Source: Caulobacter sp. Root655
GTDB lineage: Bacteria > Pseudomonadota > Alphaproteobacteria > Caulobacterales > Caulobacteraceae
Assembly (NCBI RefSeq): GCF_001427665.1
Contig: NZ_LMHC01000025.1
Location: forward strand, 62,001 to 126,000
Direction: 5' to 3'
Length of the DNA: 64,000 nt
The position numbers were made by a program, and so were the translations under genes. Below the pieces are notes generated by a model. It was not told where the DNA came from and did not search any database. It worked only from the letters and a program-made list of their open reading frames with translations. Position 1 is the first letter of the stretch. Each line of letters opens with the position of its first letter. This document shows, in pieces, positions 15,723 to 23,949 of the stretch.

Positions 15723-16217
15723 CTACTCCGGCGGGCAGCCCTTGAACTCGCCGACCTTGGTCACCGAGAGCGTCGCCAGGTTCAGGTTCATCAGCGGTTG
15801 CATCGAGGTTCGGCCCTGGCCGCTGAACAGGTCCAGCCTGTTGCCCTTGATCGCGCCCCCGACGTCCGAGGCGTACCAGTAGCCGTCGTGCTTCTCGCCG
15901 TTGGGCATCGGCAGGCCGACGGTCTCCTTGATGAACACCACGGTGCGGCGCGGGATCACGGTCTTGTCGACCGCCAGGGTGCGCATCGCCACCACCTTGC
16001 AGCCCAGGCTGTCCAGCGCCCGGATGCCCTTGGCGCCGGCGTGGTAGAGCGTGGCCTTCATCTTGTATTCGACCGAGCCCGGCATGGTGCCCGTCAGGGC
16101 GCCGGTGATCAGGTCGCCCAGCGGATCGCCACGGGCGGAATCGGTGTCGGCGGCCAGGGCGGGGAGGGCGATGGACATGGCCGCGACGGCCAGAAATCCC
16201 GCAAACGTGCGTCGCAT
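15723..16217 (-). CDS. Secreted 3D-domain protein
   Basis: The 164-residue product has a signal peptide (MRRTFAGFLAVAAMSIALPALAA). The mature part matches the 3D domain, named for conserved aspartates, seen at the end of MltA lytic transglycosylases and in Rpf-like peptidoglycan enzymes: SLGCKVVAMRTLAVDKTVIPRRTVVFI, then GYWYASDVGGAIKGNRLDLF. It is therefore probably a periplasmic peptidoglycan-active protein, with only the 3D domain present and no extra MltA barrel. Convergent with cysH across the family B repeat. Upstream, a divergent S1/P1 nuclease gene begins at 16572. Confidence 0.8.
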   Translation of the reverse strand: MRRTFAGFLAVAAMSIALPALAADTDSARGDPLGDLITGALTGTMPGSVEYKMKATLYHAGAKGIRALDSLGCKVVAMRTLAVDKTVIPRRTVVFIKETVGLPMPNGEKHDGYWYASDVGGAIKGNRLDLFSGQGRTSMQPLMNLNLATLSVTKVGEFKGCPPE

Positions 16218-16571
16218 CGAGGGGTACCTCTTATCGGCGTAGAGTGTCGGTCGGCGGCCTGATTACTAAGATCACGGCCCCGTGACAACCTATTCAGGGG
16301 CGACTTGGTGTCGCGATGCACGTCTCGCGACAGCGTTCCCGGCCATCGCGCGACGGGCATTTTGGTTCCCCGGCGCCCGCAAAGCCGCCTCTGGCAAGGT
16401 CTTGTGTGCTGACGCTTGACGCCTGTTCGCGCCCGACGCTGGCGAAGTGCATCGAGGTGTCCTAAACCCGGATTGCCCGCGAATGCGGCGCCTTTTTCCA
16501 GCCTTCGGTCGGATGGAGACGTCGGGAATCGCCGATCGCGAGTCGCGGGCGATCATTGCCGTGGAGCGCTC

Positions 16572-17603
16572 ATGAAGCCGTCCGTTCGTCTGTCCGTCTC
16601 CCTGGCGGTGGTCGCCGCCATCGCCGCGCCGTCGAGCTCGGCCCTGGCCTGGGGCGCCTGGGGCCACCGCCTGGTGGGAGTGGTCGCCGCCGAGAGCCTG
16701 CCCAGCGATGTGCCGGCCTTCCTGCGCACCCCCCAGGCTGTCGCCGCCATCGGCGAATACGCCCGCGAGCCGGACCGCTGGAAGGGCTCGGGCAAGGTCC
16801 ACGACACCGACCGCGACGCCGCCCACTTTCTGGACCTCGACGACCAGGGCCTGATGTACGGCGGGCCGAAGTTCACGGTCGAGACCCTGCCGCCCACCCG
16901 CGCCGACTACGAGACGGCCCTGCGCGCCGTCGGCCAGGACAGCTGGAAGGCCGGCTACCTGCCCTATTCGATCATCGACGGCTATCAGCAGTTGGTGAAG
17001 GACTTCACCTACTGGCGCATCCTCGATGCCGTCTCCAGGACCGAGAAGGACAAGACCCGGAAGGCCTATTACGTCGCCGACCTGAAGCGCCGCGAGGCGC
17101 TGCTGGTGCGCGACCTGGGCGTCTGGGCCCACTATGTCGGCGACGCCAGCCAGCCGCTGCACGTCAGCGTGCACTACAACGGCTGGGGCGATTACCCCAA
17201 TCCGAACGGCTACACCCAGAGCCGGGCCACCCATGGCAATTTCGAGGGGCCACTGGTCAAGGCCGTGGCCGTCAACGCCGACGTCAAGACGCTGGTCCCG
17301 GCCTATGTCGACTGCAAGTGCTCGATCGAGACGCGGACGGTGAGCTACCTGACCACCACCGAGACCTTCGTCGAGCCGCTGTACAAGCTGGAGAAGGAGG
17401 GCGGCCTGGTCGCCGCCGACCCGCGCGCCAAGGCCTTCGTCGACGAACGCCTGGCGGCCGGCGCGACCCAGTTGCGCGACATGGTGGTCGATGCCTGGCG
17501 GGCCAGCGCCGACGGCAAGATCGGCTATCGCCCCGAGACCTCCGTCGCCGACGTGGTGTCGGGCAAGGCCGATCCGTGGATCGACCTCTACGGCAAGGAC
17601 TGA
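16572..17603 (+). CDS. Secreted S1/P1 family nuclease
   Basis: The 343-residue product starts MKPSVRLSVSLAVVAAIAAPSSSALAWGAWGHRLVG. The signal peptide should be cut just before WGAWGH, giving the N-terminal tryptophan that binds zinc in S1/P1 nucleases. Further zinc-ligand blocks are AHFLDLDDQ and the central LGVWAHYVGDASQPLHVSVHYNGWGD. These enzymes cleave single-stranded DNA and RNA and remove 3'-phosphates outside the cytoplasm. The ATG at 16572 was preferred over a longer frame because the signal peptide begins there. The Nudix gene starts a few bases downstream. Confidence 0.92.
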   Translation: MKPSVRLSVSLAVVAAIAAPSSSALAWGAWGHRLVGVVAAESLPSDVPAFLRTPQAVAAIGEYAREPDRWKGSGKVHDTDRDAAHFLDLDDQGLMYGGPKFTVETLPPTRADYETALRAVGQDSWKAGYLPYSIIDGYQQLVKDFTYWRILDAVSRTEKDKTRKAYYVADLKRREALLVRDLGVWAHYVGDASQPLHVSVHYNGWGDYPNPNGYTQSRATHGNFEGPLVKAVAVNADVKTLVPAYVDCKCSIETRTVSYLTTTETFVEPLYKLEKEGGLVAADPRAKAFVDERLAAGATQLRDMVVDAWRASADGKIGYRPETSVADVVSGKADPWIDLYGKD

Positions 17604-17607
17604 CCGC

Positions 17608-18054
17608 TTGCTGGCCTTCGACGCGCCGACGCCCGGCCTGGAATACAAGAACCGCTGGGCCGCCTTCGGCATCGCCGAGGGGCGGGACGGCAGGATCGCC
17701 CTGGTCGAGGTGCGCAAGCCCGGCCGGGCGCCGTATTTCGACCTGCCCGGCGGGGCGGTCGACGGCGGCGAGGACGAACGCATGGCCATCGCCCGCGAGT
17801 TCGGCGAGGAGACCGGCCTGGTGGTCGAGGTCGGCGCCCAGATCGTCGAGGTCAGCCAGCCGTTCCTGAAGTCCGACGGGCAGCCGGTGCGCAATTTCGG
17901 TGGGATCTACGTCGTGACGGTAACCGGCGAGCAGCCCGAACTGAAGGTCGAGGACGACCATGCGCTGGTCTGGCTGGACCCGCGGGACGCGGTGGTGGCG
18001 CTGAGGCACGACGCCCACGCCTGGGCGGTGGCGGCGTGGTTGCGGCGGGGGTGA
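17608..18054 (+). CDS. Nudix hydrolase
   Basis: The 148-residue product carries a perfect Nudix box: G-AVDGG-E followed by seven residues and REFGEETGL, matching Gx5Ex7REUxEExGU. The family hydrolyses nucleoside diphosphates linked to another moiety. The start is the TTG at 17608, five bases after the S1/P1 stop, with AAGGAC upstream; no ATG or GTG lies between the stop and the conserved region. Substrate unknown. Ends ten bases before a hairpin that could terminate both this gene and the convergent one. Confidence 0.85.
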   Translation: MLAFDAPTPGLEYKNRWAAFGIAEGRDGRIALVEVRKPGRAPYFDLPGGAVDGGEDERMAIAREFGEETGLVVEVGAQIVEVSQPFLKSDGQPVRNFGGIYVVTVTGEQPELKVEDDHALVWLDPRDAVVALRHDAHAWAVAAWLRRG

Positions 18055-18063
18055 TGCCTATGG

Positions 18064-18086
18064 ACCCTCTCCCAGCGGGAGAGGGT
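18064..18086. terminator. Short hairpin between convergent genes
   Basis: ACCCTCTCCC at 18064-18073 and GGGAGAGGGT at 18077-18086 form a 10-bp stem with a three-base loop, between the Nudix stop and the end of the minus-strand gene. It resembles the ends of the family F repeat at 46131-46303 and could be a terminator for both genes, though it lacks a T-run. Confidence 0.5.
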
Positions 18087-18409
18087 TACTTCAAGCGCAT
18101 CGCCTTGGCCTTTTCCGGCGCGACCTGATCGAACAGCAGGGCCAGGTGCGTGTCCTTGGCGTGGTCGTTGTGCAGGTCCCAGGCCAGCGATACCGGCAGG
18201 CGCAGGCGGGCGCCGTCGGCCAGCCTGGCCACCAGCACCCGCCAGCTGAACCCTTCGCCGGGTTCGCCCAGCGGGTCCTTGAACTCCAGCGGGGCCGGAT
18301 CGCGCAGGCGGAACTCGCGGCCCTCGTGGGCGTCGAACCAGGCCAGGTCGGCCTGGGCGATCGGGTCTGGACCCGGCGCGGCCAGCTTGCCCTTCAGATT
18401 GCGGACCAT
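18086..18409 (-). CDS. Hypothetical protein
   Basis: The 107-residue product is soluble and acidic-to-neutral with no signal peptide or membrane segment. Blocks such as ADLAWFDAHEGREFRLRDP, FSWRVLVARLADGARLRLPVSL and DLHNDHAKDTHLALLFDQVAPEKAKAM look like conserved protein sequence and not chance coding, since they hold amphipathic helices and strands. I do not recognise the family. Convergent with the Nudix gene across a hairpin. Function unknown. Confidence 0.7.
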   Translation of the reverse strand: MVRNLKGKLAAPGPDPIAQADLAWFDAHEGREFRLRDPAPLEFKDPLGEPGEGFSWRVLVARLADGARLRLPVSLAWDLHNDHAKDTHLALLFDQVAPEKAKAMRLK

Positions 18410-18470
18410 GACGAGCCTCCTGCTTGCAGCGGGGCTCTCTAGCAGCTTGGCGAGGTCGGCTCCAGCCAGG

Positions 18471-18600
18471 TCCTCCCCCCGTGGGGGAGGCGGCCGAAGG
18501 CCGGTGGGGGGAGTTTTGGGGTGTCGGTCCAGGTCACGACCGTCGGCCGATCACTCCCCCCTCCGTCGGCTTCGCCGACACCTCCCCACAGGGGGAGGAA
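18471..18600. repeat. Dispersed inverted repeat, family E, copy 1
   Basis: The outer arms are CCTCCCCC...GGGGGAGG runs (18474-18490 and 18584-18598). The inner arms contain GGCCGAAGGCC and GTCGGCTTCGCCGAC hairpins. A central part reads GTCGGTCCAGG and CCGTCGGCCGATCA, which recurs in copies at 42730-42860 (inverted) and 63874-64000. It is therefore a roughly 130-base element, not just a terminator. Confidence 0.85.
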
Positions 18601-18665
18601 TAAAAACACCCGGGTAATATTGACTCCGTAATTCATCCGGGTAAAAGTGGCGCATGGAGATGACC

Positions 18666-19004
18666 ATGACCGACCGACGAAACCTGGTGCGCGACTACAA
18701 GGACCGTGAGGTCGAGGCGGGCGTCTACGCCATTCGCTGTGTCCCGACCGGCGAGGTGTGGATCGGCGGCACGCCCGACCTGTCGACGCGCCAGAACGGC
18801 GTCTGGTTCTCGCTGCGGATGGGCGGCCATTCCAGTCCCAGCCTGCAGGCGGCCTGGAAGACCCACGGCGAGGCGGCGTTCGGCTTCGAGGTGCTGGAGG
18901 TGATCGACGACAAGGGCCTGGAGCGGCTGGGCCGCGCCTCGCTGCTGGTCGAGCGCCGCGAGCACTGGCGGGCCAGCCTGAGCGCCGAGGGGCTGCGGCG
19001 ATGA
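18666..19004 (+). CDS. GIY-YIG-like nuclease family protein
   Basis: The 112-residue product contains AGVYAIRC then GEVWIGGT, the degenerate forms of the GIY and YIG strands, followed by STRQNGVWFSLRMGGH and FGFEVLEVID, in the order of the GIY-YIG fold. Single-domain members of this family are annotated as nucleases, but activity is not certain because key residues vary. Three in-frame ATGs occur (18654, 18660, 18666); GGAG six bases before 18666 makes that the likely start. The stop overlaps the ATG of the DUF2239 gene (ATGA at 19001). Confidence 0.82.
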   Translation: MTDRRNLVRDYKDREVEAGVYAIRCVPTGEVWIGGTPDLSTRQNGVWFSLRMGGHSSPSLQAAWKTHGEAAFGFEVLEVIDDKGLERLGRASLLVERREHWRASLSAEGLRR

Positions 19005-19552
19005 GCGGTTACGTGGTGTTCGACGGCGAGCGGCGGATCGCGGCCGGTTCGCGGCTCGAAGCGGCGGTCGCCGCCCAGGCCCGGCTGGGCGCCGCGCCGG
19101 AGGCCTCGGTGTTGATCTTCGACCCCGACGGCCGGCAGGTGGATTTCGACCTGCGCGGCGGTCCCTGGGACATCGCCCGGCGCTTGGGGGAAGATGCGGT
19201 GGAGCTTCCGCCGCGCGGCCGGGGGCGGCCCAAGCTGGGCGTCACGGCCCGCGAGGTCACCCTGCTGCCGCGCCACTGGGAATGGCTGGCCGCCCAGCCC
19301 GGCGGGGCCTCGGTGGCGCTGCGCAAGCTGGTCGAGGCCGCCCGCCGCGAGACCGAGGGACCCGATCGGCGCCGCGCGGCCCGCGACGCGACCTACCGCT
19401 TCGCCCAGGTGATGGCCGGCGATCGTCCGGGCTTCGAGGACGCCACGCGCGCCCTGTTCGCCGGCGACGCCGCCGGCTTCGCCGCCCGGATCGCGGATTG
19501 GCCCGCCGACATCGCCGAGCACCTGCGAACCCTGGCGGCGGAGGCGTTCTAG
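19001..19552 (+). CDS. DUF2239 family protein
   Basis: The 183-residue product begins MSGYVVFDGERRIAAGS and has RGRPKLGVTAREVTLLPRHWEWLAAQPGGASVALRKLV followed by GDRPGFEDATRALFAGD, characteristic of DUF2239. The RGRPKLG segment resembles an AT-hook-like or basic DNA-contact patch, so DNA binding is possible. It overlaps the GIY-YIG-like gene by four bases, so the two proteins are made together. Function is not established. A widespread alphaproteobacterial repeat starts at the stop codon. Confidence 0.85.
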   Translation: MSGYVVFDGERRIAAGSRLEAAVAAQARLGAAPEASVLIFDPDGRQVDFDLRGGPWDIARRLGEDAVELPPRGRGRPKLGVTAREVTLLPRHWEWLAAQPGGASVALRKLVEAARRETEGPDRRRAARDATYRFAQVMAGDRPGFEDATRALFAGDAAGFAARIADWPADIAEHLRTLAAEAF

Positions 19553-19656
19553 AGCGTTTTCAAGCGAAGTGGGTACCGGTTCGCGTGAAGAAAACGCGTC
19601 AAAACAAAAGACTAGAGCGCCCGGCCTGATGCAATCAGGTCGGGAAACGCTCTAGC
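19551..19656. repeat. Alphaproteobacterial palindromic intergenic repeat
   Basis: The element starts with TCTAGAGCGTTTTC and ends with GAAACGCTCTAG, which are inverted copies, and contains the internal AAGCGAAGTGGGTACCGGTT and CGTGAAGAAAACGCGTCAAAAC segments that I recognise from many alphaproteobacterial intergenic regions. A second hairpin (GCCTGATGCAATCAGGTC) is near its end. It overlaps the DUF2239 stop and ends at the ParA-like stop, so it lies between convergent genes. Confidence 0.8.
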
Positions 19657-20342
19657 TAGACCGCGCGGACGTCGCGGCCTAGGCCGTCGAGGGCCAGCAG
19701 CGCGGCGACGTGGGTCCACAGGCGCTCGATCTCCTGACCGGCGGGGTTGGCCGGGTCCCACTCGCCGACCGACCGGCCGTGGGCGACCGATTGCTGGTAG
19801 ATGGCCCGGGCGCGCAGGCCGACGGGGGCGACGGGCAGGCCGCAGAACCGCAGGGCCTCGATGGCCTTCTGCACCCCCACCGGCTCCAGTCCGCCGCGCT
19901 TGGGCGGGGCCTGGCTGAGGACGATCAGCCCGGCCTTGCCCAGGCGGCGGATCATCTCGGCCGAACGCGCCACCGAGGCGATGTCGAGGAAGGTGGGCCG
20001 GCACACCAGCACGCAGAGGTCGGCGTGGTTCGCCGCCACGGCCACGTCGGAGTCCGGCGCCGCGGGCGTGTCGATCAGCATCACGTCATAGGCGTCGTGC
20101 TCGGCCTGGGAGCGGGTCTGGAACAGTTTACCGGCGTTGATCTCGGCCAGGGTCGGGCCTAGCGCGGTGCGGGCCCGCAGGGAGTCGGAGGCCGAACGCT
20201 GCGGGTCGATGTCGGCGAGCATGGTGCGCCACCCGGCCAGATGCGCGGCCAGGGCCAGGTTGATCGACAAGGTGGTCTTGCCGGCCCCACCCTTGCGGGA
20301 AATCACAGCCAGGGTCTTCACGTCCGACACACTCCCCAACAC
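19656..20342 (-). CDS. Orphan ParA/MinD-family ATPase
   Basis: The 228-residue product has a deviant Walker A, KGGAGKTT at about residues 17-24, then DIDPQRSASD and a Walker B-like VMLIDTPAA, the signature of ParA-type ATPases that position cargo on nucleoid or membrane. No ParB gene is adjacent, so it is an orphan copy and not the chromosomal partition operon. The product starts MLGSVSDVKTLAVIS; an internal GTG a few codons in is also possible. Convergent with DUF2239 and divergent from the TVP38-type gene. Cargo unknown. Confidence 0.85.
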   Translation of the reverse strand: MLGSVSDVKTLAVISRKGGAGKTTLSINLALAAHLAGWRTMLADIDPQRSASDSLRARTALGPTLAEINAGKLFQTRSQAEHDAYDVMLIDTPAAPDSDVAVAANHADLCVLVCRPTFLDIASVARSAEMIRRLGKAGLIVLSQAPPKRGGLEPVGVQKAIEALRFCGLPVAPVGLRARAIYQQSVAHGRSVGEWDPANPAGQEIERLWTHVAALLALDGLGRDVRAV

Positions 20343-20550
20343 CCCCGATCGCGGCCGGAAGCCTGTGGATAACTTAGCCGCCCGTTACGACAGCTTCGCA
20401 ACGGAAATGTCGTGTTACGGGAATCTTAACCATGCGGCGACGCATCGGGGCCGAAAGCTTGGCTGGAAATGAGCGATCGGCGGGCGATTTGGGTTCGCGC
20501 CGCGCTCGCGTCGGGCTTGACCCGACCGGGGGCATGGGCGAGGCAGGGGT

Positions 20551-21294
20551 GTGATAGCCCGCCTGATCGAATTTTTCACCAACATGGACCGCCGCGCCTG
20601 GCGCACGGTGGCGGTGTCCTTCGTGCTGTTCGGCGGGGTGGGCGTGGTCTTCCTGTTCGGCGCGCAGCTGCTCGGTCTGAACGGCGAGGTGGCGGTCGAG
20701 CATTGGCTGGGCGCGGCGCATGGCCCCTGGGCCCTGCCGGTGGCGGTGGGGGCCTTCGCGGTCCTGGCTTTCGTCGGCGTGCCGCAGTTCGTGCTGATCG
20801 CCGCGGCGGTGGTCGCCTTCGGGCCCTGGACCGGCTTCGCCTACAGCTGGATCGGCACCCTGGTGTCGTCCCTGGTCGGCTTCTGGCTGGGGCGGACGTT
20901 CGGCGGCCGGCTGCTGCGGGACCTGGCCGGCGACGGCGTGGCCAAGTTCATGAAGCTGATCGGCAAGAACGGCTTCCTGGCCAGCCTGATCGTCCGGCTG
21001 GTGCCCTCGGCTCCGTTCATCGTCGTCAACATGGCGGCCGGGGTCACGCCGATGAAGCTGCGCGATTTTTCGGCCGGCACGGCGGTCGGCATCATACCGA
21101 AGATCGCCCTGACCGCCTTCGCCGGCAATTCGATCGTCCAGGCGATGAAGGGCGGCGGCAAGCAACACATCGTCATGCTGGTCATCGTCGCCGCCATCTG
21201 GCTGGGCGCGGGCTGGGTCGCCCGCAACTGGCTGAAGGCCAAGGAAGACCAGGTCGGGTCCGATCAGGCCGGGTCTGGTGGCGACCCGGCCTGA
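20551..21294 (+). CDS. TVP38/TMEM64 (DedA-like) membrane protein
   Basis: The 247-residue product starts at GTG 20551 and has five or six hydrophobic segments, including RTVAVSFVLFGGVGVVFLFGA, ALPVAVGAFAVLAFVGVP and HIVMLVIVAAIWLGAGWV. The motifs GPWTGFAYSWIG and FLASLIVRLVPSAPFIVVN, then PMKLRDFSAGT, match the VTT/SNARE-associated domain of the DedA superfamily. Such inner-membrane proteins are linked to lipid scrambling or transport. The C-terminal tail is hydrophilic. Its stop is six bases before the convergent 606-residue gene end. Confidence 0.87.
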   Translation: MIARLIEFFTNMDRRAWRTVAVSFVLFGGVGVVFLFGAQLLGLNGEVAVEHWLGAAHGPWALPVAVGAFAVLAFVGVPQFVLIAAAVVAFGPWTGFAYSWIGTLVSSLVGFWLGRTFGGRLLRDLAGDGVAKFMKLIGKNGFLASLIVRLVPSAPFIVVNMAAGVTPMKLRDFSAGTAVGIIPKIALTAFAGNSIVQAMKGGGKQHIVMLVIVAAIWLGAGWVARNWLKAKEDQVGSDQAGSGGDPA

Positions 21295-21300
21295 TCCGCT

Positions 21301-23121
21301 TCACCGCTTGGTGGTCGGCTTGGCGGTTGGCTTGGTCGTTGGCTTGGCGGCGGGGCGTCGATGCAGGGCGTCCTTGAAGCCGGCCGCCAGGCGCAGGCCT
21401 TCCTCGAGACGCGCTTCGTACTGTTCCGTCAGCCGGTCCAGGCTTTGGGTCCAGGCCGTGTCCAGGGCGTCGACGGTCTTGGCGGCCAAGCCCGGGGCGC
21501 GGCCGTCGCCGGCCGCCCCGGCCATCAGCAGGGCGGCGCCCAGGCCCGCCTGCAACAGCACTTCGGGCCGCGGCGTCAGGCCAAGCGCGCCCAGGACCGC
21601 GAACCGTTCGAATTCGGGCCGTCGGTCGATCGGCGCGCGCTCCCAGGGATCGTAGGTCTCCTGAATCCACTCCCACCAGGGGATCTTCGGCTTGTAGAGG
21701 AAGTCGCGGATGATCAGCCGGCCGCACGCGCCGCGGGCCAGCGCCAGGTACTGGTCGGCCAGGCCGCCCCAGTAGTAGCAGCGCTCGAAGTCGAACCCGG
21801 CGCCGCCCTTTTCCAGCGTGTCGCCGATCTTGCCGGGATCGACGCCCCCGCCGAAGTGCGGCAGTTCTTCCTTCAGGCGGGGGAAGGCGGCGATGTCGAG
21901 CAGGGCGTTCCACCACACCACATGGTGGCGCTTGGCCGGGATCAGCCAGTAGATGATGTTGCGGTAATAGGCCTTGATGGCCTCGTAGTGCGGCGAGGCC
22001 TTGCGGCCGCCGTTGCCGTCCGGGATGTAGAAGCCGAACAGCCGCTGGTCGGTCTGGGGAAAGCCGCCCAGGCCCTTCAGCGTCATGTCGCCGGTCAGGT
22101 TGATGTTGAAGAAGTGGTGCCAGGTGGAGTCGACCACCACCCGGCCGCGCTTGACCCGGTGGCCGTCCCAGGCGGCGATCACCCCGAAGCTGCGGGCGGC
22201 CACGATGTCGGGGTCGTCGAAAGTTCCGGGGGCGATGGCCAGGGTGACGTGGCCGCCGAGCACGTCGGCGGTGGCGATGACTTCCGGGACCAGGTCGGGG
22301 TCGCCGTCGGTCGGAAACTCGGCCACCGTCGCGCCGGCCAGCTTGTAGGTCAGGGTCGCGAAGTTGTCGGGAACCTCGCAATGGCCCTCGTGCATGTGGT
22401 CCGGCAGATATTTGATCACCCCGGCCGGCGAGCAGAGCAGGGGGTGGGGGTATCTCGACTTGGCCAGATAGCCGCCGGAGATCTTGATCCCGCCGCTGTA
22501 CCAGGCCGGATGGATTTCCTGGGCGATCTCGTCGGACTGGTCCTCGAATTGCACCACGTGGTCGGGACCCGGGCGGGTTGTGTCGAAGCGGTTGACGCCC
22601 TGGCCGTCGGGGGCCGGCGGGTGACCCTTCGGGTCGAAGGAGGGCCACCAGCGCCGCAGGCTGCGCACGCGCGGAATGATCCGCCCGACCTCGGCGCCGA
22701 GGTTTTCGTGGTCGCCGGTGGCGAAGAAGCCGCCGCCCTTTTCCATGTACTGGGCGATGGCTTCGGCCTGTGGCGCGAGCGCCGGGTCGATGTCCTCCGC
22801 GCCGCGGGTGATGGCGAACAGCAGCACCATGTCGTAGTCGGCCAGCACCCGGGCGACGCCGTTGACCGTGAAGCCCTGGTCGAAGCGGAAGCCCACCACG
22901 TCGGCGCCGGTGGTGGCCTTCATGGCGGCCTCTCCACCGGGTTCCGGGGCGTCGCGATGGGCCTTGGTGACCTCGATCTTGAAGCCCAGCCACGAGGTGT
23001 TCAGCAGCACGTCGACGAATTCGCCGAGATGGAATTCCCGGTTCGGCTCGTGGCTGGTCCAATGGAGGAAGCCGCCGTCGAAGCGGTCAGTGACGATCAG
23101 GACGCGTACAAGGGGCTTCAT
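21301..23121 (-). CDS. Large hypothetical protein, ThuA/GATase1-like N-terminus
   Basis: The 606-residue product starts at ATG 23121 with GGAGGT four bases upstream. The N-terminal part has a Rossmann-like start (KPLVRVLIVTDRFD), then YDMVLLFAITRG and MEKGGGFFATGDHENLG, which resemble ThuA/type-1 glutamine-amidotransferase-like folds. The middle includes WDGHRVKRGRVVVDSTWHHFF, and later segments are Trp- and Tyr-rich. The last 15 residues are a basic Thr-Lys-Pro repeat (KPTTKPTAKPTTKR). No signal peptide is visible. Function unknown; the ThuA similarity is tentative. Confidence 0.7.
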   Translation of the reverse strand: MKPLVRVLIVTDRFDGGFLHWTSHEPNREFHLGEFVDVLLNTSWLGFKIEVTKAHRDAPEPGGEAAMKATTGADVVGFRFDQGFTVNGVARVLADYDMVLLFAITRGAEDIDPALAPQAEAIAQYMEKGGGFFATGDHENLGAEVGRIIPRVRSLRRWWPSFDPKGHPPAPDGQGVNRFDTTRPGPDHVVQFEDQSDEIAQEIHPAWYSGGIKISGGYLAKSRYPHPLLCSPAGVIKYLPDHMHEGHCEVPDNFATLTYKLAGATVAEFPTDGDPDLVPEVIATADVLGGHVTLAIAPGTFDDPDIVAARSFGVIAAWDGHRVKRGRVVVDSTWHHFFNINLTGDMTLKGLGGFPQTDQRLFGFYIPDGNGGRKASPHYEAIKAYYRNIIYWLIPAKRHHVVWWNALLDIAAFPRLKEELPHFGGGVDPGKIGDTLEKGGAGFDFERCYYWGGLADQYLALARGACGRLIIRDFLYKPKIPWWEWIQETYDPWERAPIDRRPEFERFAVLGALGLTPRPEVLLQAGLGAALLMAGAAGDGRAPGLAAKTVDALDTAWTQSLDRLTEQYEARLEEGLRLAAGFKDALHRRPAAKPTTKPTAKPTTKR

Positions 23122-23242
23122 CGGGACCTCCGGTTTTGGGAGAGACGCCACTGGCCAGACGCATGCACGCTAAGTGCAAGTATGGGTCATTACACAACTA
23201 TAGATAACATTTCCATGGGAAATCGCGGCGGTCGATCCGGGC

Positions 23243-23890
23243 CTAGGCGGCGGGCGACAACCCCAGCGCCTCGCGGGTCGCGGTCCGCCAGGCGCGGACG
23301 ATCTCGCCGAACCAGTGGATCCGCGCCGCGTCGGTCATGCCGTCCTGGCGTTCGATCCCGGCGATCCAGGCCTGGACGAAGAACGGCAGGAAGCTCCGCA
23401 CCGCATGGCGGCAGGCGGCCTGAAGCGCTTCCGGCGCGCCGGGCGGCGCGGCGATGAACGGCTCGCCCAGCCGGGTCAGCAGGGCGTCGCAGGCCGCCGC
23501 CCAGGGCGCGGCCTCGGGCGCGGCGCGGGCGTCGCGCAGCAGCAGCAGGAACAGCGCCGGACGGGCCCGGGCCATGTCGATCATCCCGGCCAGGCTGGAG
23601 CCATAGCCGCCCCATGGCGGAGCGCCGGCCGCCTCGATGCGAGCCAGTGCGCCGCCGAACAGGGCGTCGATCAGGGCCTGGCGCGACGGGTAGAGCCGGT
23701 AGACCAGGATCTTGGCCATGCCCAGGCGGTCAGCGACGTCCTGCATGGTGGCGGCCTGCAGGCCCTTTTCCGCGAACACCTCGACGGCGGCGTCCAGCAC
23801 CGCTTGGCCGCGCGCGTCGCGATCGACCCTCGGCTTGGGCTGGCCGGGGCGGCCGCGGGGTTTGGGGCGAGTTGGATTTGCAGCGCTCAT
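23243..23890 (-). CDS. TetR-family transcriptional regulator
   Basis: The 215-residue product has an arginine/proline-rich N-terminal tail, then the TetR HTH (GQAVLDAAVEVFAEKGLQAATMQDVADRLGMAKILVYRLYPSRQALIDALF) at about residues 28-78, and a helical ligand domain. It is divergent from the alkylsulfatase gene; the shared 60-base interval holds a perfect 18-base palindrome (23909-23926), the expected operator. It is probably an autorepressor that also controls the sulfatase gene. The ligand is unknown, perhaps an alkyl sulfate or alcohol. Confidence 0.9.
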   Translation of the reverse strand: MSAANPTRPKPRGRPGQPKPRVDRDARGQAVLDAAVEVFAEKGLQAATMQDVADRLGMAKILVYRLYPSRQALIDALFGGALARIEAAGAPPWGGYGSSLAGMIDMARARPALFLLLLRDARAAPEAAPWAAACDALLTRLGEPFIAAPPGAPEALQAACRHAVRSFLPFFVQAWIAGIERQDGMTDAARIHWFGEIVRAWRTATREALGLSPAA

Positions 23891-23908
23891 CTTCGGTGAT
23901 ATGTAGAA

Positions 23909-23926
23909 TGAAACTATAAAGTTTCA
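23909..23926. promoter_or_regulatory. Candidate TetR operator palindrome
   Basis: TGAAACT-ATAA-AGTTTCA is a perfect 18-base inverted repeat placed 18 bases upstream of the TetR start and 24 bases before the sulfatase ATG. Its AT-rich sequence in a GC-rich genome and its central position fit an operator overlapping divergent promoters. Confidence 0.7.
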
Positions 23927-23949
23927 AAATGATCATCCGGGAGAATGCG

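Noticed and set aside
20343..20550. Small gene or regulatory RNA between parA-like and TVP38 genes
   Set aside because: Only short frames without RBS and a weak CGGGCTTGACCCG hairpin are visible; no support for a gene.
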